A DNA stretch of 64,000 bases, from contig OU612075.1 of assembly GCA_914767715.1 (NCBI GenBank), positions 21,700,001 to 21,764,000 of the forward strand, in the 5' to 3' direction. Numbering within the stretch: position 1 is the stretch's first letter; each line of letters opens with the position of its first letter. The notes under the pieces are model-generated. The model was not told where the DNA came from. It was given only the letters and a program-made list of their open reading frames with translations, and searched no databases. This document shows, one piece after another, positions 37,789 through 50,806 of the stretch. The stretch is from Membranipora membranacea (Eukaryota > Bryozoa > Gymnolaemata > Cheilostomatida > Membraniporidae). The position numbers and the translations under genes are program-made.

Positions 37789-38849
37789 TCCCACCATCAA
37801 CAGACAAATACAAGAATGAGAACCTACACAACGATAGTCAGACCAGACAAGCTCGCTACTCATCCTGATATTCACTACGTTTGAAAAACTCACCGCTGAT
37901 GCTCTGGTATAAACGTATTGTAATGACAGCAATATCGGTTTTCAAAATGAACATGGATATTTGATGTTGGCTGGCGTTATTATCTTGCATGTTTACATGA
38001 TATAGTGAGGATTTATGTAATTTTACCAGACTGCCGATATGGTGTATCTAAACCAGAACCTGCCGTCTTCTCGTTATGTTGTCACAAAACTGCATGTTTA
38101 AACCAATCTCCAGAATGTTTTGAGGGGATTATCTTTGTAACAGTCATGATGGACTAGCACTATTCTGCCTTCTAGTAAGGAAGGCATTGGTATTTTCAAA
38201 AGTGTTAGATTTTTTTATATCAAGATTCTTTTGATATTAGAACAGAACTAAAATGACCATGATGATTAAAATCTGAACCCACTAGTTTATAAGCTGTATA
38301 CATTGAGGATGATTGCCAGCCTTCATTAACAAATTGAGGGGTTGTCTATGATGCAAGGCTTCACTTTCCTTGCAATGAGGAAGAGATATCGGGTGTTTAT
38401 CATGACTACTGCTTCTGGATTGTCTCATTGTCTTGAGATACCGCGCCTTACAATGTCTTTGTATGATGAGCTCTGTTGTGAGCCTAGATAACCGCCCATG
38501 TTAATTGGATGGTCTTGGATATTTTGACCAAATGCTTCTAAATGTAAATGAAGGCATCATGTTAAACACTGCCTTTAATCCTGTGCTCTAAAAAAACAAA
38601 TTTTGTAAAAACATATAGTATAGCTTTAACTTCACTCTTTTTCATTTTCATTATTCCGGCTTGAATCTGAACTCTGATGCTACATGCCAAGGTATATATC
38701 ACTTGAAAGCCATGTCAAGTTGTACATCTGGTAAACCAACGTAGTTGCACAGATTTTGTCTCAATTGTATATTTTCTACAGATCATAACAAATACAGGTA
38801 AAGGGTACACACAGTCATTTTATTGACAGTGAACAATTTCATTCCTAAC
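37789..38849. other. eIF4E2 3' flank and spacer
   Basis: AT-rich, no exon seen. No clear AATAAA close to the stop codon. Confidence 0.3.
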
Positions 38850-39925
38850 CCTAGTACAGAAAAACGAAGACTGATCAACCTGATTGATAATTTTCTGAGT
38901 CATAGACAGTGCCGTGTCAAGCTTGGTGAGCAGTCTGAGTATGTGACATGAAACATGTGACTATGGGTGCGCCTCAGGGGACGAAGCTGGGCCCATGGCT
39001 CTGGCTGATCTATATCAACGATCTGACCGTGTCTCCTGAATGCAAGATCATAAAATATGCAGATGATCTGACTCTGTATACTGCCTTTAAAAAATCTGAT
39101 CTCTCCTCTGTGAATTATTTCCAAACAGCACTAGATGACATCTCTCGCTGGGCTAGAGACAACAACATGCTGATAAACGCCTCGAAGACTAAGATCCTGC
39201 ACCTAAGTTTATCAGACCCTAAGTACATCCCCACTTTCACCATGGACAGGCAAAATCTCGAAGTATCCTCAAATGCTAAGTTACTAGGCATCACAGTTGA
39301 TCAGAGGATAGCTTTCTCTGACCACATTGAGGATATATGTGACCGCCTAGCTAGCCGTCTATATGGCATGAGAGAACTGAAAAGACTAGGGCTGAACGCA
39401 CAAGGCCTTAGACTATACTACACAGCCAACATTCGGTCCGCGCTCATTTATGCATGCCCAATGTGGGGTTCACTTATTACCGAGCGGTCTCTGGAGAAGG
39501 TGATACAGGTAGAAATGCGAGCGATGAAAGTCATCAACAGTGATATGCACCATGAAGATGTTGTACGCCATTATCAGCTGCCATACATCACAGAGTTTAT
39601 AGCTCACCTGTCACATAACGCCATGTCCAATATTTTTAATGATGAAGGACACCCACTCAACAAGCTGATAATAAGAAAGAGTGGGCGACAGACTCGGGTG
39701 TCACTCGCCACCCAGATGCCCCGCTGTCGGACTGAAAAGCTACGAAACACTTTTTTTTATAAATACTCTAATTTTTATTATAATTTTTAGTAACCATTTT
39801 TATCATTTTATATTTTACTGCTGTGTATTTTACTGACTTAATTTTTTTTTTCTAGTGGAATTCACTCCGGTACATCGCACTGTTGATTTTAGGAAGAACA
39901 AACATACAAACATAACATAACAAGA
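38850..39925 (+). pseudogene. Non-LTR retrotransposon reverse transcriptase fragment
   Basis: The open frame at 38948-39790 (280 codons) covers RT from the PQG block onward: GAPQGTKLGPWLWLIYINDL, then KYADDLTLY with the catalytic YADD pair, then KTKILHLS, LLGITVD and the thumb/C-terminal region (SALIYACPMWG). The upstream part (RLINLIDNFLSHRQCRVKLG, near 38865) is in another frame, separated by a small insertion with stop codons around 38945. It is 5' truncated. The 3' end is an A-rich tail with caaacata/cataa repeats ending near 39925, typical of LINE-type insertion. It could be from the same family as the endonuclease remnant at 50807, which lacks this half. Confidence 0.88.
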
Positions 39926-40486
39926 GAAAAGCTAATGTTTCCAGACCTGCCCTTTGACTTCACTCTTTTTTCTGCTACTGCTACTACATTTACATTAGAA
40001 GCAGAAGCAGCTTGATAACAATTAAAGTTGGACACTTTTCCTGCTCAATTTTGTGCCTGGACCTGTCAGTCTTTCAGTCTTTCAGTCTTTATCACCACAA
40101 AAATATTTGAAGAATGAACTAAGGAGAGCCGGCAATTACAGCGGTTATTTCTTCACCAAAGTGGCAAGCCCCTTGTCCAACTAGGCTAGGTTTCATGGGA
40201 AACTTCTTCTTTCTTGATAGGTCATTGACATCAATTATATATGACACCACAAGGAAATTTTGGATTCACTTCGAGTGCAGTTTGATTAATATGGTTTACA
40301 TTCTGTTGATAGCTATGGAAAGTGGCATGTCAATTATATTTTTTAAATTTTGCGAGAATTTAATATAGAATCAACTTTTTGTAGTAATAAAAGTTTTTGT
40401 CTGTGGCGTTAATAGATCAGCATTCAGAATTTCAGGATTGTGCCGGGATCAGATTATTCCCCCCTTATTGAGAAGCCTTAAAATCA

Positions 40487-40663
40487 CTCTTGTGTGAAAC
40501 CAAGAGTGCTAGTTTAAGCGCTCAAAGGGTGACGGGATAGCTGGTAGTAGCATTTCATTATCAACCACTTTGTGTTGATAAAGTGGTTGATAATTAAATG
40601 CCTCTACTAGCATCCCGCCACCGTTTGAGCGCTTAAAGGGCAACCAAGGTTTCAAACAACTTC
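40487..40663. mobile_element. Palindromic MITE-like foldback
   Basis: Nearly the entire 177 bp folds on itself: ttaagcgctcaaa on the left pairs with tttgagcgcttaa on the right, and the arms continue inward to atcaaccactttgtg / ttgataaagtggttgat. The outer arms (gaaaccaagagtgctag vs gcaaccaaggtttcaaac) are more diverged. A partial third copy of the end (gaaaccttggttgcccttta) is at 40970. Confidence 0.75.
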
Positions 40664-41044
40664 TCATTGATGTCCATTGATTAATAGCAGATTGCACCTT
40701 CTGCATGGGAAAAAAGACAAAATATAATTCGGATGATTATTCAGCCAGAATTCTTGTGAAACATTTCTTGCATCAGGTACTCAAACTCAGCTAAAAGAGA
40801 ATACCACATAGCAGTTTCCTGTTCCTGTTATTATTTAGCCTGTGCTCTATAATTATTACAGCATAGTCTTGGAACCTCCCCTAAACTGAAGTGTTACCCA
40901 GCTTAGATGCGTAATGCACAAAGCTGATGCTGCCCAGCACATTATTTGCTACCCATTAATGCATTGCTGCGAAACCTTGGTTGCCCTTTAAACTACAAGA
41001 GTGCCTGTTTTTCAATTTGCAGTTTGCATCAAAAAGTGATGTCA

Positions 41045-41180
41045 CATCATGAGTAGATATATGCACCTGAGGGTGCTGGGGCTGGAACATTCGAACTTGA
41101 AAGCTCCCCCAGTGGGATTCAAACTCACAACTCCTGAGGCACAGATCGTCTGGCAATGAATAGCAAGTGCCGCTATCTCC
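41045..41180 (-). mobile_element. Possible tRNA-derived SINE, minus strand
   Basis: The reverse complement has a B box (gtgagtttgaatcccac) after a tRNA-like stretch (gcggagatagcggcacttgc). The family differs from the SINE at 15955. The A box is weak. Confidence 0.4.
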
Positions 41181-41767
41181 GCATCCAAAAATGAAGAGAA
41201 ATTTGATCATACTTGATCTGAATACATTATATGTAAGAGTTAAACATTAAGGGCTTACTACATTTGATGATTTTTGTGTATAGAATTGATAGGACATCTC
41301 ATCTAAGAGCTAAGACTGTGTTACATATTGAAAGTGTATATGTGACTGTGTTTATCCTAATCTTGCACAGAAATGGCCTGTTTCATTATATAGCCTCAGT
41401 TGCCAAGATTTGAAACTAGGATAGCTATAAGACGGAGATCGATGAAAGCAAACTACTGCTTTCTACTAGGCTGACAAAGATAACAAATAAATATTGGTAA
41501 ACTTTTATATTATTTCTTCATGTTTGTCATTGAGGGAGAAGCAGAACAGCACAAAGAGAAGCTAACTCTTACTGTAATGTAAATTGCTATGACTCTGTTA
41601 ATTGGTTATGGCAATTCGGCTCCAAGCCAGATAAAGCATCACTGGCTTATAAATACTTGAAATACTCAAATATCACAGTTACTATAATACCTGCTCCTCC
41701 GTTTACAGTTAGTTTGTATTCTAGACATAAGGGCCCGGCAGCAGGATACTGATTGTTTTATGAGAGC

Positions 41768-44700
41768 TCAGCTGTCAGCGTGTGTCAACTTAAGGTATAG
41801 CGGAGGTTTCATGTGATAAGTTAGACCCTGAGATCCACTAAAATCTGCATCTGCAGTGAGCTCTAAGGAATATTTACTGACTATAACCGCTACTATTAAC
41901 TTCATCTCCAGCATAGCAAACTTATTACCTATACACATATCAGGGCCAGCTAGGAAAGGTAGAAATGTTTGCTTGTGTGTCTGATTGAGGAATCTAGACG
42001 GGAGAAACGACTCTGGCTCAGTGAAATAGTCTCCATGCCTCATCATTGCGCCCAACTGTAAACAAACAAATCATAGTCAGTTAACGGTTGTTGGGTCTGT
42101 TCCGTCTGTTCCGTCTGGACCCAATAACCCCTATGTCTGCTCCTATGGAGCTAGATTATGATCCATTGGTCGGAGCTCCAATCCTTCAGCACACACTAAA
42201 TTTATATTACATGCTGGGGTCATATCCTAAGTCAGGTTGCCGATTACTAGGTTATGTTGGGGCCCTGCGTCCGCTCTGACCTGCGAGCCTGTGATGAGGT
42301 CTGTGATATGAGCTCTTCACGTTATTGTTTGTGAGGCTATCACCAGAATTATGTTTTCATTGTTAATGATTTTCATCCTGATACTTATTCTTACTTGTAA
42401 TGCTATGACAGTCCCTGCTGGTATATAATATCCTCCTAGGGTATCATCTCTGATATTCTGTCGACATGTAAGAGGTACAGGAGGGTAAAGTCTCATCGCT
42501 TCTTTTATACAGCACTCAACCATGATCAGACTGTAATACAACACTCATCCATGATTAGACTGTAATACAACGTTAATACACTGTAATATTCACGATGAGG
42601 ATCATTTCATCAATGATTTGTTGAGTAAATGTCCATCTGGCAGATACTGTACAGTAAAACATAGAAGCTCACTGGGGAGAGACTGTTTTCTGCGCCATAT
42701 CACTCTTATTTTAAACGAAATACTTTTTTAGACAGAGATTTGATTTTTTATTCCAAGTGTCTTCGCTTTTTCTTGCTGATTCAAAGTGCCAGCAATTACA
42801 CTGTATTTCGTGACTCATTTTTTTCTTTTAATAATGCTGTCAGTGATAGTAATAAAATCCATCCATCCAACCATAGACCATAAAATTATAGAAAAAGGAT
42901 TTGAGTGAAATTATATTTAATCATCTATCTTTTGTTTTGAGCATGCAATCTTTCACATTATTATTTTTATTATGGTAAATCTTAACATCATGACAGTGTA
43001 TTTATCAGAGGCCATATGAATATTTGTTCATTCAATTGTAAAAAAAAAGACATCTAGGATCTAGTTTAGTTGTAACAATGGCAAACTCAAAACTTTCTAA
43101 AGAATGAACCTTGGGAATATCTGATTGCTTATGACATATTATATTACCTCTTACAGGTGTCATAATGTAGAGGACCTTCCTCTGACACGACACGCCTCAC
43201 TTCCTCTCTACACTGTTGCTGTATATCTGAGTGTTTAGCGAGCTCATACAGAGTCCAGCACAGTACATTAGTAGCCGTCTCGTGTCCGGCCACAAGGAAT
43301 AGTATAATATCATCTATTATATCATTGTTAGTAAGGGAGCGTTTGCTTGAGCTGCTCTCGGCAGAGTCTGCTGACAGATCCCGACTCTGCAGCATCAGGT
43401 CTAGCATGTCAGTCTGACTCTCACCTGTCATAAAATAGAAGGTATTGAAAGTCTTGATTATTTTCCTAAAATAAGTTTTAATTCCCCTCCCTCATTTTTG
43501 AAAATAGACTAGAGAAGCTAAACTATATCCGCCCTTTCTTTTCGGAGGCATGATACAGTGTTAGCGATCCCATCAGTAGAACACAGTATAAGGGGTCAAT
43601 GATTCACAAAAGACACAATATATCAAGATGTTTTATAATTATACGGATCTCAATGGTCCAGTGGATTCTAACCATTCCCATGATGGGAAAAACATGAAAA
43701 GAATCTGCCGCGGCGGAGACTTGAACCCCGGCCTGCCGCGTGTAATCCCTTTGAAGGCATTGTGTGCAAGTGCACTAACCATTCAGCCAATTAGGAAATA
43801 GGTCATTAAACACAGTATGGATATTCGTCTCCAAAAAGTCATTCGTCACAATCGGAATTTGATTTTAATGCCGTTTCCATGGGGCGATTACTCCCGAAAT
43901 CCTTACAAAATCGACACATGGGAACATAGTGATTATGTAGTTGGTGATATTTTTAGGCTTACCTCGGACACTCTGCTGCTTGAGCTGAATTATTTTCTGA
44001 ACAAAAGATTTTATTAGTTTCAAATCCCTGTTAATTCTTGTAGGGAGATAACCGTAAAACGGGAGAAATCTACAAAATAGTAAACGTGGAAAGTATTCTG
44101 GTGATGTCGAAAAAATTAACAGTGATCTCACGGGCTCGTACATCAAAAGGATAATTTATAACCTGCTGGATTTCCGATGATCAGTTAATATTATAAAGCA
44201 GGGAAAAAATTCCTGAGTCGAGTTAAATACATTATATTTCATAAGGAGTTATCCTAATGTTACTGTGTCATGACAACTCAATTCATCAATAAATTTTAGA
44301 TTGACCCATTAGTCATTAAATCAACCACTGGTGTCTGATGATTCTATTTAGATTTTTTGTGGACTGTTGTTGACCGCAGAGACCTTAAGGTGGACCACCC
44401 ATTCTCAATATCTTATGTTCGCAGCACAGCCAGCCCTAAAAAAAGCGTTCATGATGCGATCACCATCGCGAACGCACCACAAAATGGCTCTATATACAAT
44501 CTTGGACATTGGGTGGGGTTGGGAGACGGCTAGATTCAGTCTGTTTGGTACAGGTGTGGGGAGGGTGTTGTGCCTACCTGAGTATGTTCATATCCTGTAC
44601 AGACATGAGTCTATATAGAGCAGCAGTTAACTTATTATCTGGGTTATCTATACAGTCAAAGTTATATCCAAATATACAATCACCGAGTATATCCAGTGTT

Positions 44701-46798
44701 AGTCTGCTTAGATCATGTTCTATCTGTATTACTGTGTCGGTCTGCCAGCTATCTAATAATCTGTGTGAGAGCAATATAACCTACATAACATGTTCGATAA
44801 AACAAAACTTAGAATAGGAACACCGTTTAAACTATGATCAATGCAAACAAATTTGCAAATTTCCAAGAAGAAATGCAATGGTGCCATAAGAATTTTAAAA
44901 GATCCAAAGCTACTTGATTCTGTTCAAAGACGTCTTGAAAACCTGCGGACAAAGGAAAGTTTTCTAGAAGTAATGTTTTTATTCATTTGTTGTTTTCTTT
45001 CTCTGATTGTTGTTCAGTGGGACATTTAAACTCAATCTGAATTGGTGAAAGAAAACTGTTTTTGGATTTCTGACAAAATTCACATGAATTTGTTTACTAC
45101 AGTTGATAAAGAACATGAATGATTCTGACTCTATTGTTAATTTTCTCTTATAGCCTATTAGTATTAACCTCCCTTTTCCAGTGTTATTTTGTTGACTAAG
45201 AGTATGACATGCTTTACTTATGGTCCTGTTGTAGGTGCACATGTACCTAGCCGCCTGCATAGGTCATGCCTTTTGTAAACATACCAGTAAAGTCAAAGAC
45301 AAAATTACCTACCAGTAAAAAATGTCAAGATACAAAATACAAAGTACAAAAGTAACATACTCACTTAACCAAATACATGAGTCAAACTGTTCATTTGGTC
45401 CTTTAATCATTAAAATCATGTAAAACCATCACTTAAAACCATGGTTATGCAAGTGTTTCATAATGATGAAAACTTTAACTATAATTTTTGAAGAGACGCC
45501 CCCTTAATTTTATTTTTGTGGAAGTACCATGAGTATATGAGTCATGCATTTTTTTATAGCTGGATATGGTCCAATTTTTGTTGTCTTTGATGGCCTTGCA
45601 CTTCATGGTATCGGCAAAATAGCAATTATAATAAAAAACTTTTAGACTGTAGACTGAAGTAACATGCATAAAGATCGCTAAAAATATCAGTACACGCTAA
45701 TAAAGGCTCTAATCCCTTCCTTGTATTCCCCACAGTGATTTTGGAAAATTCCCTTATTTGCAAAAACTAAGCTTGTTATAATATGAATGGTTGGCATCCA
45801 TTATCGTCATTAAATAGAAATCAATCTAACTGCCAATTGCTGGGCTGTCAACTGGATGTCATTTGTGGCAAGATGAGGTATTCGGAGTTTCAGATTCATA
45901 ATTATTATTGGTGAAACAAACAGCCAATGATACTCGTTGTGTGTTACGATGACCTCTTTTATGGAATCTGGTTTTCACTAGTTTATTACCGGTATCTATT
46001 TTTGACATTAAGTCTTATTTGGATATCTACAGTGGGTGGTATGAATGTAACAGACCCATTTTTTGACTGATTTCTGCAATCTCGGCTCTTCACTCACCTG
46101 TTTGTGTTGTCACATATACTGACAGCTTTCTTCCTGATTGAAGAGGTGTTAAACGCAGGATTAAGTATTTTCCTCCTTATTGCGTGCTCATGAGGTGATA
46201 AGGATATGACACAGCGACTGCCAAATATTTTGCGGACAGGCATCAGCAGCGATTCAGGCTTTTTGTAGTTAGAGTTGTTTGTGACAAGGATGTGTCTTAT
46301 AGCCTCTGCATCAGACACCATGATCTGTGTCCCTGTGCAGTACAATTTTATTTAAAATTGATCAAGCCCAAGGGTAGTCAATCAATTCATTAAATTCAAA
46401 TCAATATCAATTCCAGACTTACAGAGAACAGCAGCTAGAGAAAAAAAGGAAACAGTCTATGCCAGGTACAATGTCAATACTGATGTGGATTAGCAGGGAG
46501 GGCCTCTGCTGTGATTGATGTTGTGATTGACAATCTTGTAAGCCGATATTGCAGGTCACTCACCGAGAATAAAGACTTTATATTTGAATATTTTGCCGTA
46601 CTCAGCACACCATTTTAAGAAAAGGTCTACTGCTTCGATCTGTACCATCTCATACACATTGCCTATTATTGGGAAGGGTTTAGGTCCGGGTATTGCCTGT
46701 AGTGGATATTTTCTTTTCCTCCTCATGATTATCAGCATTACAATGAGAACGAGTAGAACCACACCAAGTATGGTGGTCACAATGTCTGTAGTGAACAT
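41768..46798 (-). CDS. Cytochrome P450 monooxygenase (microsomal, CYP4/CYP46-like)
   Basis: Minus-strand exons: 46564-46798 (ATG), 46098-46332, 44578-44760, 43963-44126, 43148-43424, 42395-42530, 41768-42055 (TGA); 505 residues, all junctions in phase. An N-terminal membrane anchor (VTTILGVVLLVLIVMLII) followed by basic residues and the hinge AIPGPKPFPIIGN places it on the ER membrane. The I-helix is LVAGHETATN (about 318), the K-helix is KEAMR (Glu375, Arg378), the PERF-like region is ESFLPSRF, and the haem loop is FLAGPDMCIGNKFAM with Cys near 451. The usual Arg two residues before the cysteine is Asp. P450s insert one oxygen atom into lipophilic substrates using NADPH reductase; the substrate here is unknown. 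Acceptors of exons 3 and 4 were chosen by phase and alignment, so their edges are slightly less certain. Confidence 0.94.
42541..42571 (-). repeat. Duplicated acceptor and start of P450 exon 6
   Basis: On the minus strand ttgtattacag/tctaatcatggatgagtg directly precedes the real ttgtattacag/tctgatcatggttgagtg. This is a roughly 30-bp tandem duplication spanning the junction. Confidence 0.85.
43655..43797 (-). mobile_element. tRNA-derived SINE, second family, minus strand
   Basis: The reverse complement reads ggctgaatggttagtgcac (A box) and ggggttcaagtctccgcc (B box), then a short unrelated tail. It lies in the P450 intron between exons 4 and 5. Confidence 0.7.
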
Positions 46799-46980
46799 GT
46801 TGCTGTGAGCTGAAAAGAGCAGATAACATACACGGTTATGACTGTAATCAGACAGCTATACCTCAACTTTTAAATACCCCTCAAAAAATCCACAACTCAT
46901 GAACAGAATCACTACAAATTGCTTTCACAACTGTTTCATTTAGCTGTGATCGTGTGCCGGTATTAATTATGGTTTGTAAG

Positions 46981-48663
46981 GGGGTTTGTGAATTTGCGTA
47001 ATTGCCGTATTACGCGTAATAATTTGCGTAATTATATTAGTTTAGAATTTGCGTAATTTTAGGAGTTGTCTTCTATTGTTATGGTGATAGAGTGTACTGA
47101 AAAGGAAAAGCAACTCCTTATCAAGGTCAAAGGGAGGCCATTTCCAAATAGCTTGTGTTTTATCATCCAATAAGTAAGTGAAATGTTGGGGTCATACTGC
47201 AGAGTCCTTCTTCATTCCAAAGTAAACTGAGCTAAATAGGCAAAAGAAAAGGTCAATTTTTCCGTACACCAACTCAAAGACAAATGAGGTGGAAAGAGAG
47301 GGAGAGAGCCACATCACTCTACTCAGGGAGAATTCTCCCTGCTCTACTGAGACACTCCTTCTACAGGACAGCTCAAACTCAAGATGAATGTGTGTCCATT
47401 TACACTGACAGATTTAAGAGATTAAGTTATCAAAAATACAGGGAAAATACTGACTTGTTGTTATTGGTAGGTTATTATTATTGCTCACCCAGTTGAGTTC
47501 TGTATATAAATATGTATACAGGCTAGTGTTTTTTTTTGGAATATTGATGTGAAGTGTAGGCTCAGGTACTGAAGTATTATCTCATATATCTGGCTGTGTG
47601 GTTATGTGCTTCTTATGTGCTCTTACCACCCACTGTCTCCCCAAAACATTCACACATAATAATCCAGTCAATAATTCATAGTGACAGTGACTGTTAGTGT
47701 AGTGTTACTGTTAGTAAGTATAGCCTGAGTAGGCCTATTTTCTACCTGAGTCCTAGCTGGCTTGTTCGTACCGGGTGTTACATAGACTAGAATTTGGAAG
47801 CACCTGTGCATACTTTAGAGGTATGTTTATGATTTTGGATCGCCTTTTAGGACCTAGAAATAACTTGTCAATCTGCGGTACATTCCAAGACCTATCAAGA
47901 CTCAAGAAGTAGCCTACACTATGTAATTTAGCTCAAAAAGTCTATCTACTAGTGCGCAAACCGAGCTGCTCACATACTATTGATTAGACGAGTTGTTTCA
48001 TATTCTCCCTTGGGAAGAGTGGAAAGCTAGATCTAATTTTTTCTGTACAGAACGCAGTTCACCTCATACCATGGACGTCATTGATTTCAGCTGTTATTAA
48101 TCAGGCTGTCATCATTGATATCTGCGGAAAACAAAGAATTCCAATTATATGCGTCAAATTGAGAGTGTTATGAACAATAATGTACGCTTTGGATTAGTCA
48201 TAATTTATTGCTTTAGCCATCTGGAGTTTTGAATCTGTCATAAGTATTGAATCCGCCATAGGCTACTCCGTTTGGAATACATCATAATCAATGAATTCAC
48301 CCAAGCTCACAATCTTCTTATATCTTTGTTCACTTTCAACCCAACCTGGTTGTGTCATCATTTATTGATAGAGAGCGCTTACCTTAGACGAGTAAATATA
48401 ATCTATAGTTAGTTTTGATGGTTTGGAGGTGAGTCAATATTTTTAGCTGGCGTGGTAGTTAATGTTATGTTAAGTTATGAGGTAGGGTAAATGTGGGCTA
48501 GCCATAAACGACGATACGAAATGATAACCTTTCCTCCTGAGTATTTTTTACTCCTCTGGGGAGTTTCATACCATTGGTGTCAAGGAATGCAGCTCACCCG
48601 TGTGTCAGATTCTTATCTTGAACATATGTGGCAAACAGGGCTTTTCATCTTCCGTCCTCGATG
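46981..48663 (+). repeat. Left terminal inverted repeat of the foldback element
   Basis: It starts with four copies of an aatttgcgtaatt-like word within 75 bp. Landmarks shared with the right arm are gttgtcttctattgttatgg, gccatttccaaatagcttgt, cattcacac near 47650 and ctagccataaacgacgat near 48498. Confidence 0.85.
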
Positions 48664-50806
48664 TATATCTGTTCAGTGATCCAAAGTGCCGATTATTATA
48701 TTCCATGGATGTCATTGATTGCTGTTGTCATTTTGTAAAATTACCTGCTCATTATGATCGACATTGTTTGAAGTGAAAATCCCTGTTCGCTTTTTCATTC
48801 TAAAGAGACTATGCCGTAACGCCAGGAGAATACCCAAGTTTTTATTACCAATAGTTGTCGGAGATATATTTACGTTTTCAGAAAGGCTGCGGGCGCTTCA
48901 TCAGTCATACAGTGTATGGGACTAAGCATGTATGTCAAGCTCCTGCAGCAAAGATCACAAGATTTCTAGACGTATCGAACAAATTATCAGCTCAGGTTCA
49001 CAGAACTTTTCTTGTCATGAAAACAAACTTGTGGGAGGGTGTAGCACTGCTGCGTGAACTGATATACTATATCAAACAAATTTAAATAAGCAATGCATTG
49101 TGATATGACAATATCAAGGTTGCGATTACTTTTACGCTTCGCATTTTGTTTTAGGGATGACCCACATATTGTACCAGGCCATATATTCATGAAAGAGTCT
49201 GTCGCCTTGCTGCTTTACAGTCATTCTTAGCCGTTGCAAAGAGGACTTTTAAATTAATTCTTCGATAACTTTGAGGATGCAAAACAGTTGAAATACTTTC
49301 ATTGCCTCTTACTCTGCAAATGGTCAGATATCATCATACGTCTCTCATAACAGCTGATCAAGATTACTATTGTGTCTAAGGAGTTGCCCCCTTTTAAAGT
49401 AAGTGAAGACAACTAACCAACTTGTTGGTTTTCTGTTATTCAGTGCAGGGTGGGTGGGTGGGAGGGTGGTGCAGGGAGTCCCAAACTGTTCAGTGTTAAC
49501 ACACAAATTTTGTTTCAACGAATCGTTAAACTCTTCCGGTTGTTCTAATTGCATTGATGCGACTGAAATATATATCCATTTCTTGTGTTTGGATTTGGAA
49601 TTTTCAGTCTATTTTACTGAAACCAAGTACAAGAATGTATCAAAACGTAAAAAGTTGAATATGCTGTACGGCTTTCTTAATTGTAAAGTATTTAAAAAAT
49701 GTTTCAACTTATTTTCTAATTGTCCAAGAAACAAATTGATATGTCAGACTATAAAACAGATCTTTCATATAACACTTCATATGTATGAGGTAGCTTAGTT
49801 GGTTAGAGCCTAACATAACGAAACAAACAAGTGTGATAAGCGCTATATTTCATCATAATCTTAGGTTTAGATGATACAAGATGAGCCCGAAGTGACTTTT
49901 TTTTACGTCATGTCATAATGTGTGTGATTTTTGTAAAATTTGATGATACAATGTGAAATTTCATGCAACAATATGAGACAGATCAAATTAGTAATTTCCT
50001 CTAGAGTAATGTGTAATTGAAGCACAACCTAATTTTCAGCAATATACAGCTAATGTATCAAGATCAGCACAGACCATCAAAGGTATACATTTGGCGTTAT
50101 TTCTCCATGACGCCAACTATGCTGTCAAAAGGATCATAACTATGGCAACACAATTTTATTTGTAAATTCTCACATACGAAGCCGCATCGATTAAGCATCA
50201 TACATACAGGAAATGCCAACAGACTTTGGCACAGCGTAGCAGGTTTTCCTGAATTGCGCACCACAGAATGCTCAAAAACAACTTAAAAATCGAGGAAAAC
50301 TGGTACTGTATGTACTATGTCCTATGCTTCATGAAAGCGGCTTCGCATGTGAGAACTTCCAAAAACGAGTTGTGTGGCCACAGTAATGGTCCTTCCAACA
50401 GCATGTTTGATGTCATGTAATGTTTACGGAAAACAATCTGCCTTTGATGGTTTGTGGTGATCATGATACATTAGCTATACTTTTCAAAGATGGTTTGTGT
50501 GCCATTTAGAGGTCACTCCAGAGGAAACTAGCTAAAATTTTGACTCAAACATTTAACTGTCTTGAATGGTTGCTTGAAATTTCAAATTATATCCTCAAAT
50601 TTAAAATATCACTCACATTATGCCGTTACTAATGGAGCCACTTTAGGCTCACCACCATATGTAATTTTAAACCAAAAGTTGTGATGAGCTATATCACTAA
50701 GAATAAATATTACCTTTTTTTAAATTTAAATTGGCTCAGTCATCATATTAGCTAAAAACAGTTTTTTTGGCCTCATTTTTCTTTTCTGCATGAAAGAAAC
50801 TCAAGT
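48664..50806. other. Interior of foldback element, no gene recognised
   Basis: A 131-codon open frame at 49403-49798 shows no family motif and odd composition. The AT-rich remainder has no recognisable transposase. A truncated SINE head (gaggtagcttagttggttagag) lies at 49783-49812. Confidence 0.35.

Larger units (their letters stand above)
39926..41767. other. Spacer with small repeats
   Basis: No exon seen. It contains the palindromic MITE at 40487-40663, a partial copy of it at 40969-41010 and a SINE-like tract. Confidence 0.35.

Noticed and set aside
42088-42279. Small open frame in the P450 intron
   Set aside because: It lies between exons 6 and 7 of a complete P450 model and has no recognisable domain.
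49403-49798. 131-codon open frame in the foldback element
   Set aside because: No family motif, poor composition and no splice or promoter context; probably chance in AT-rich DNA.
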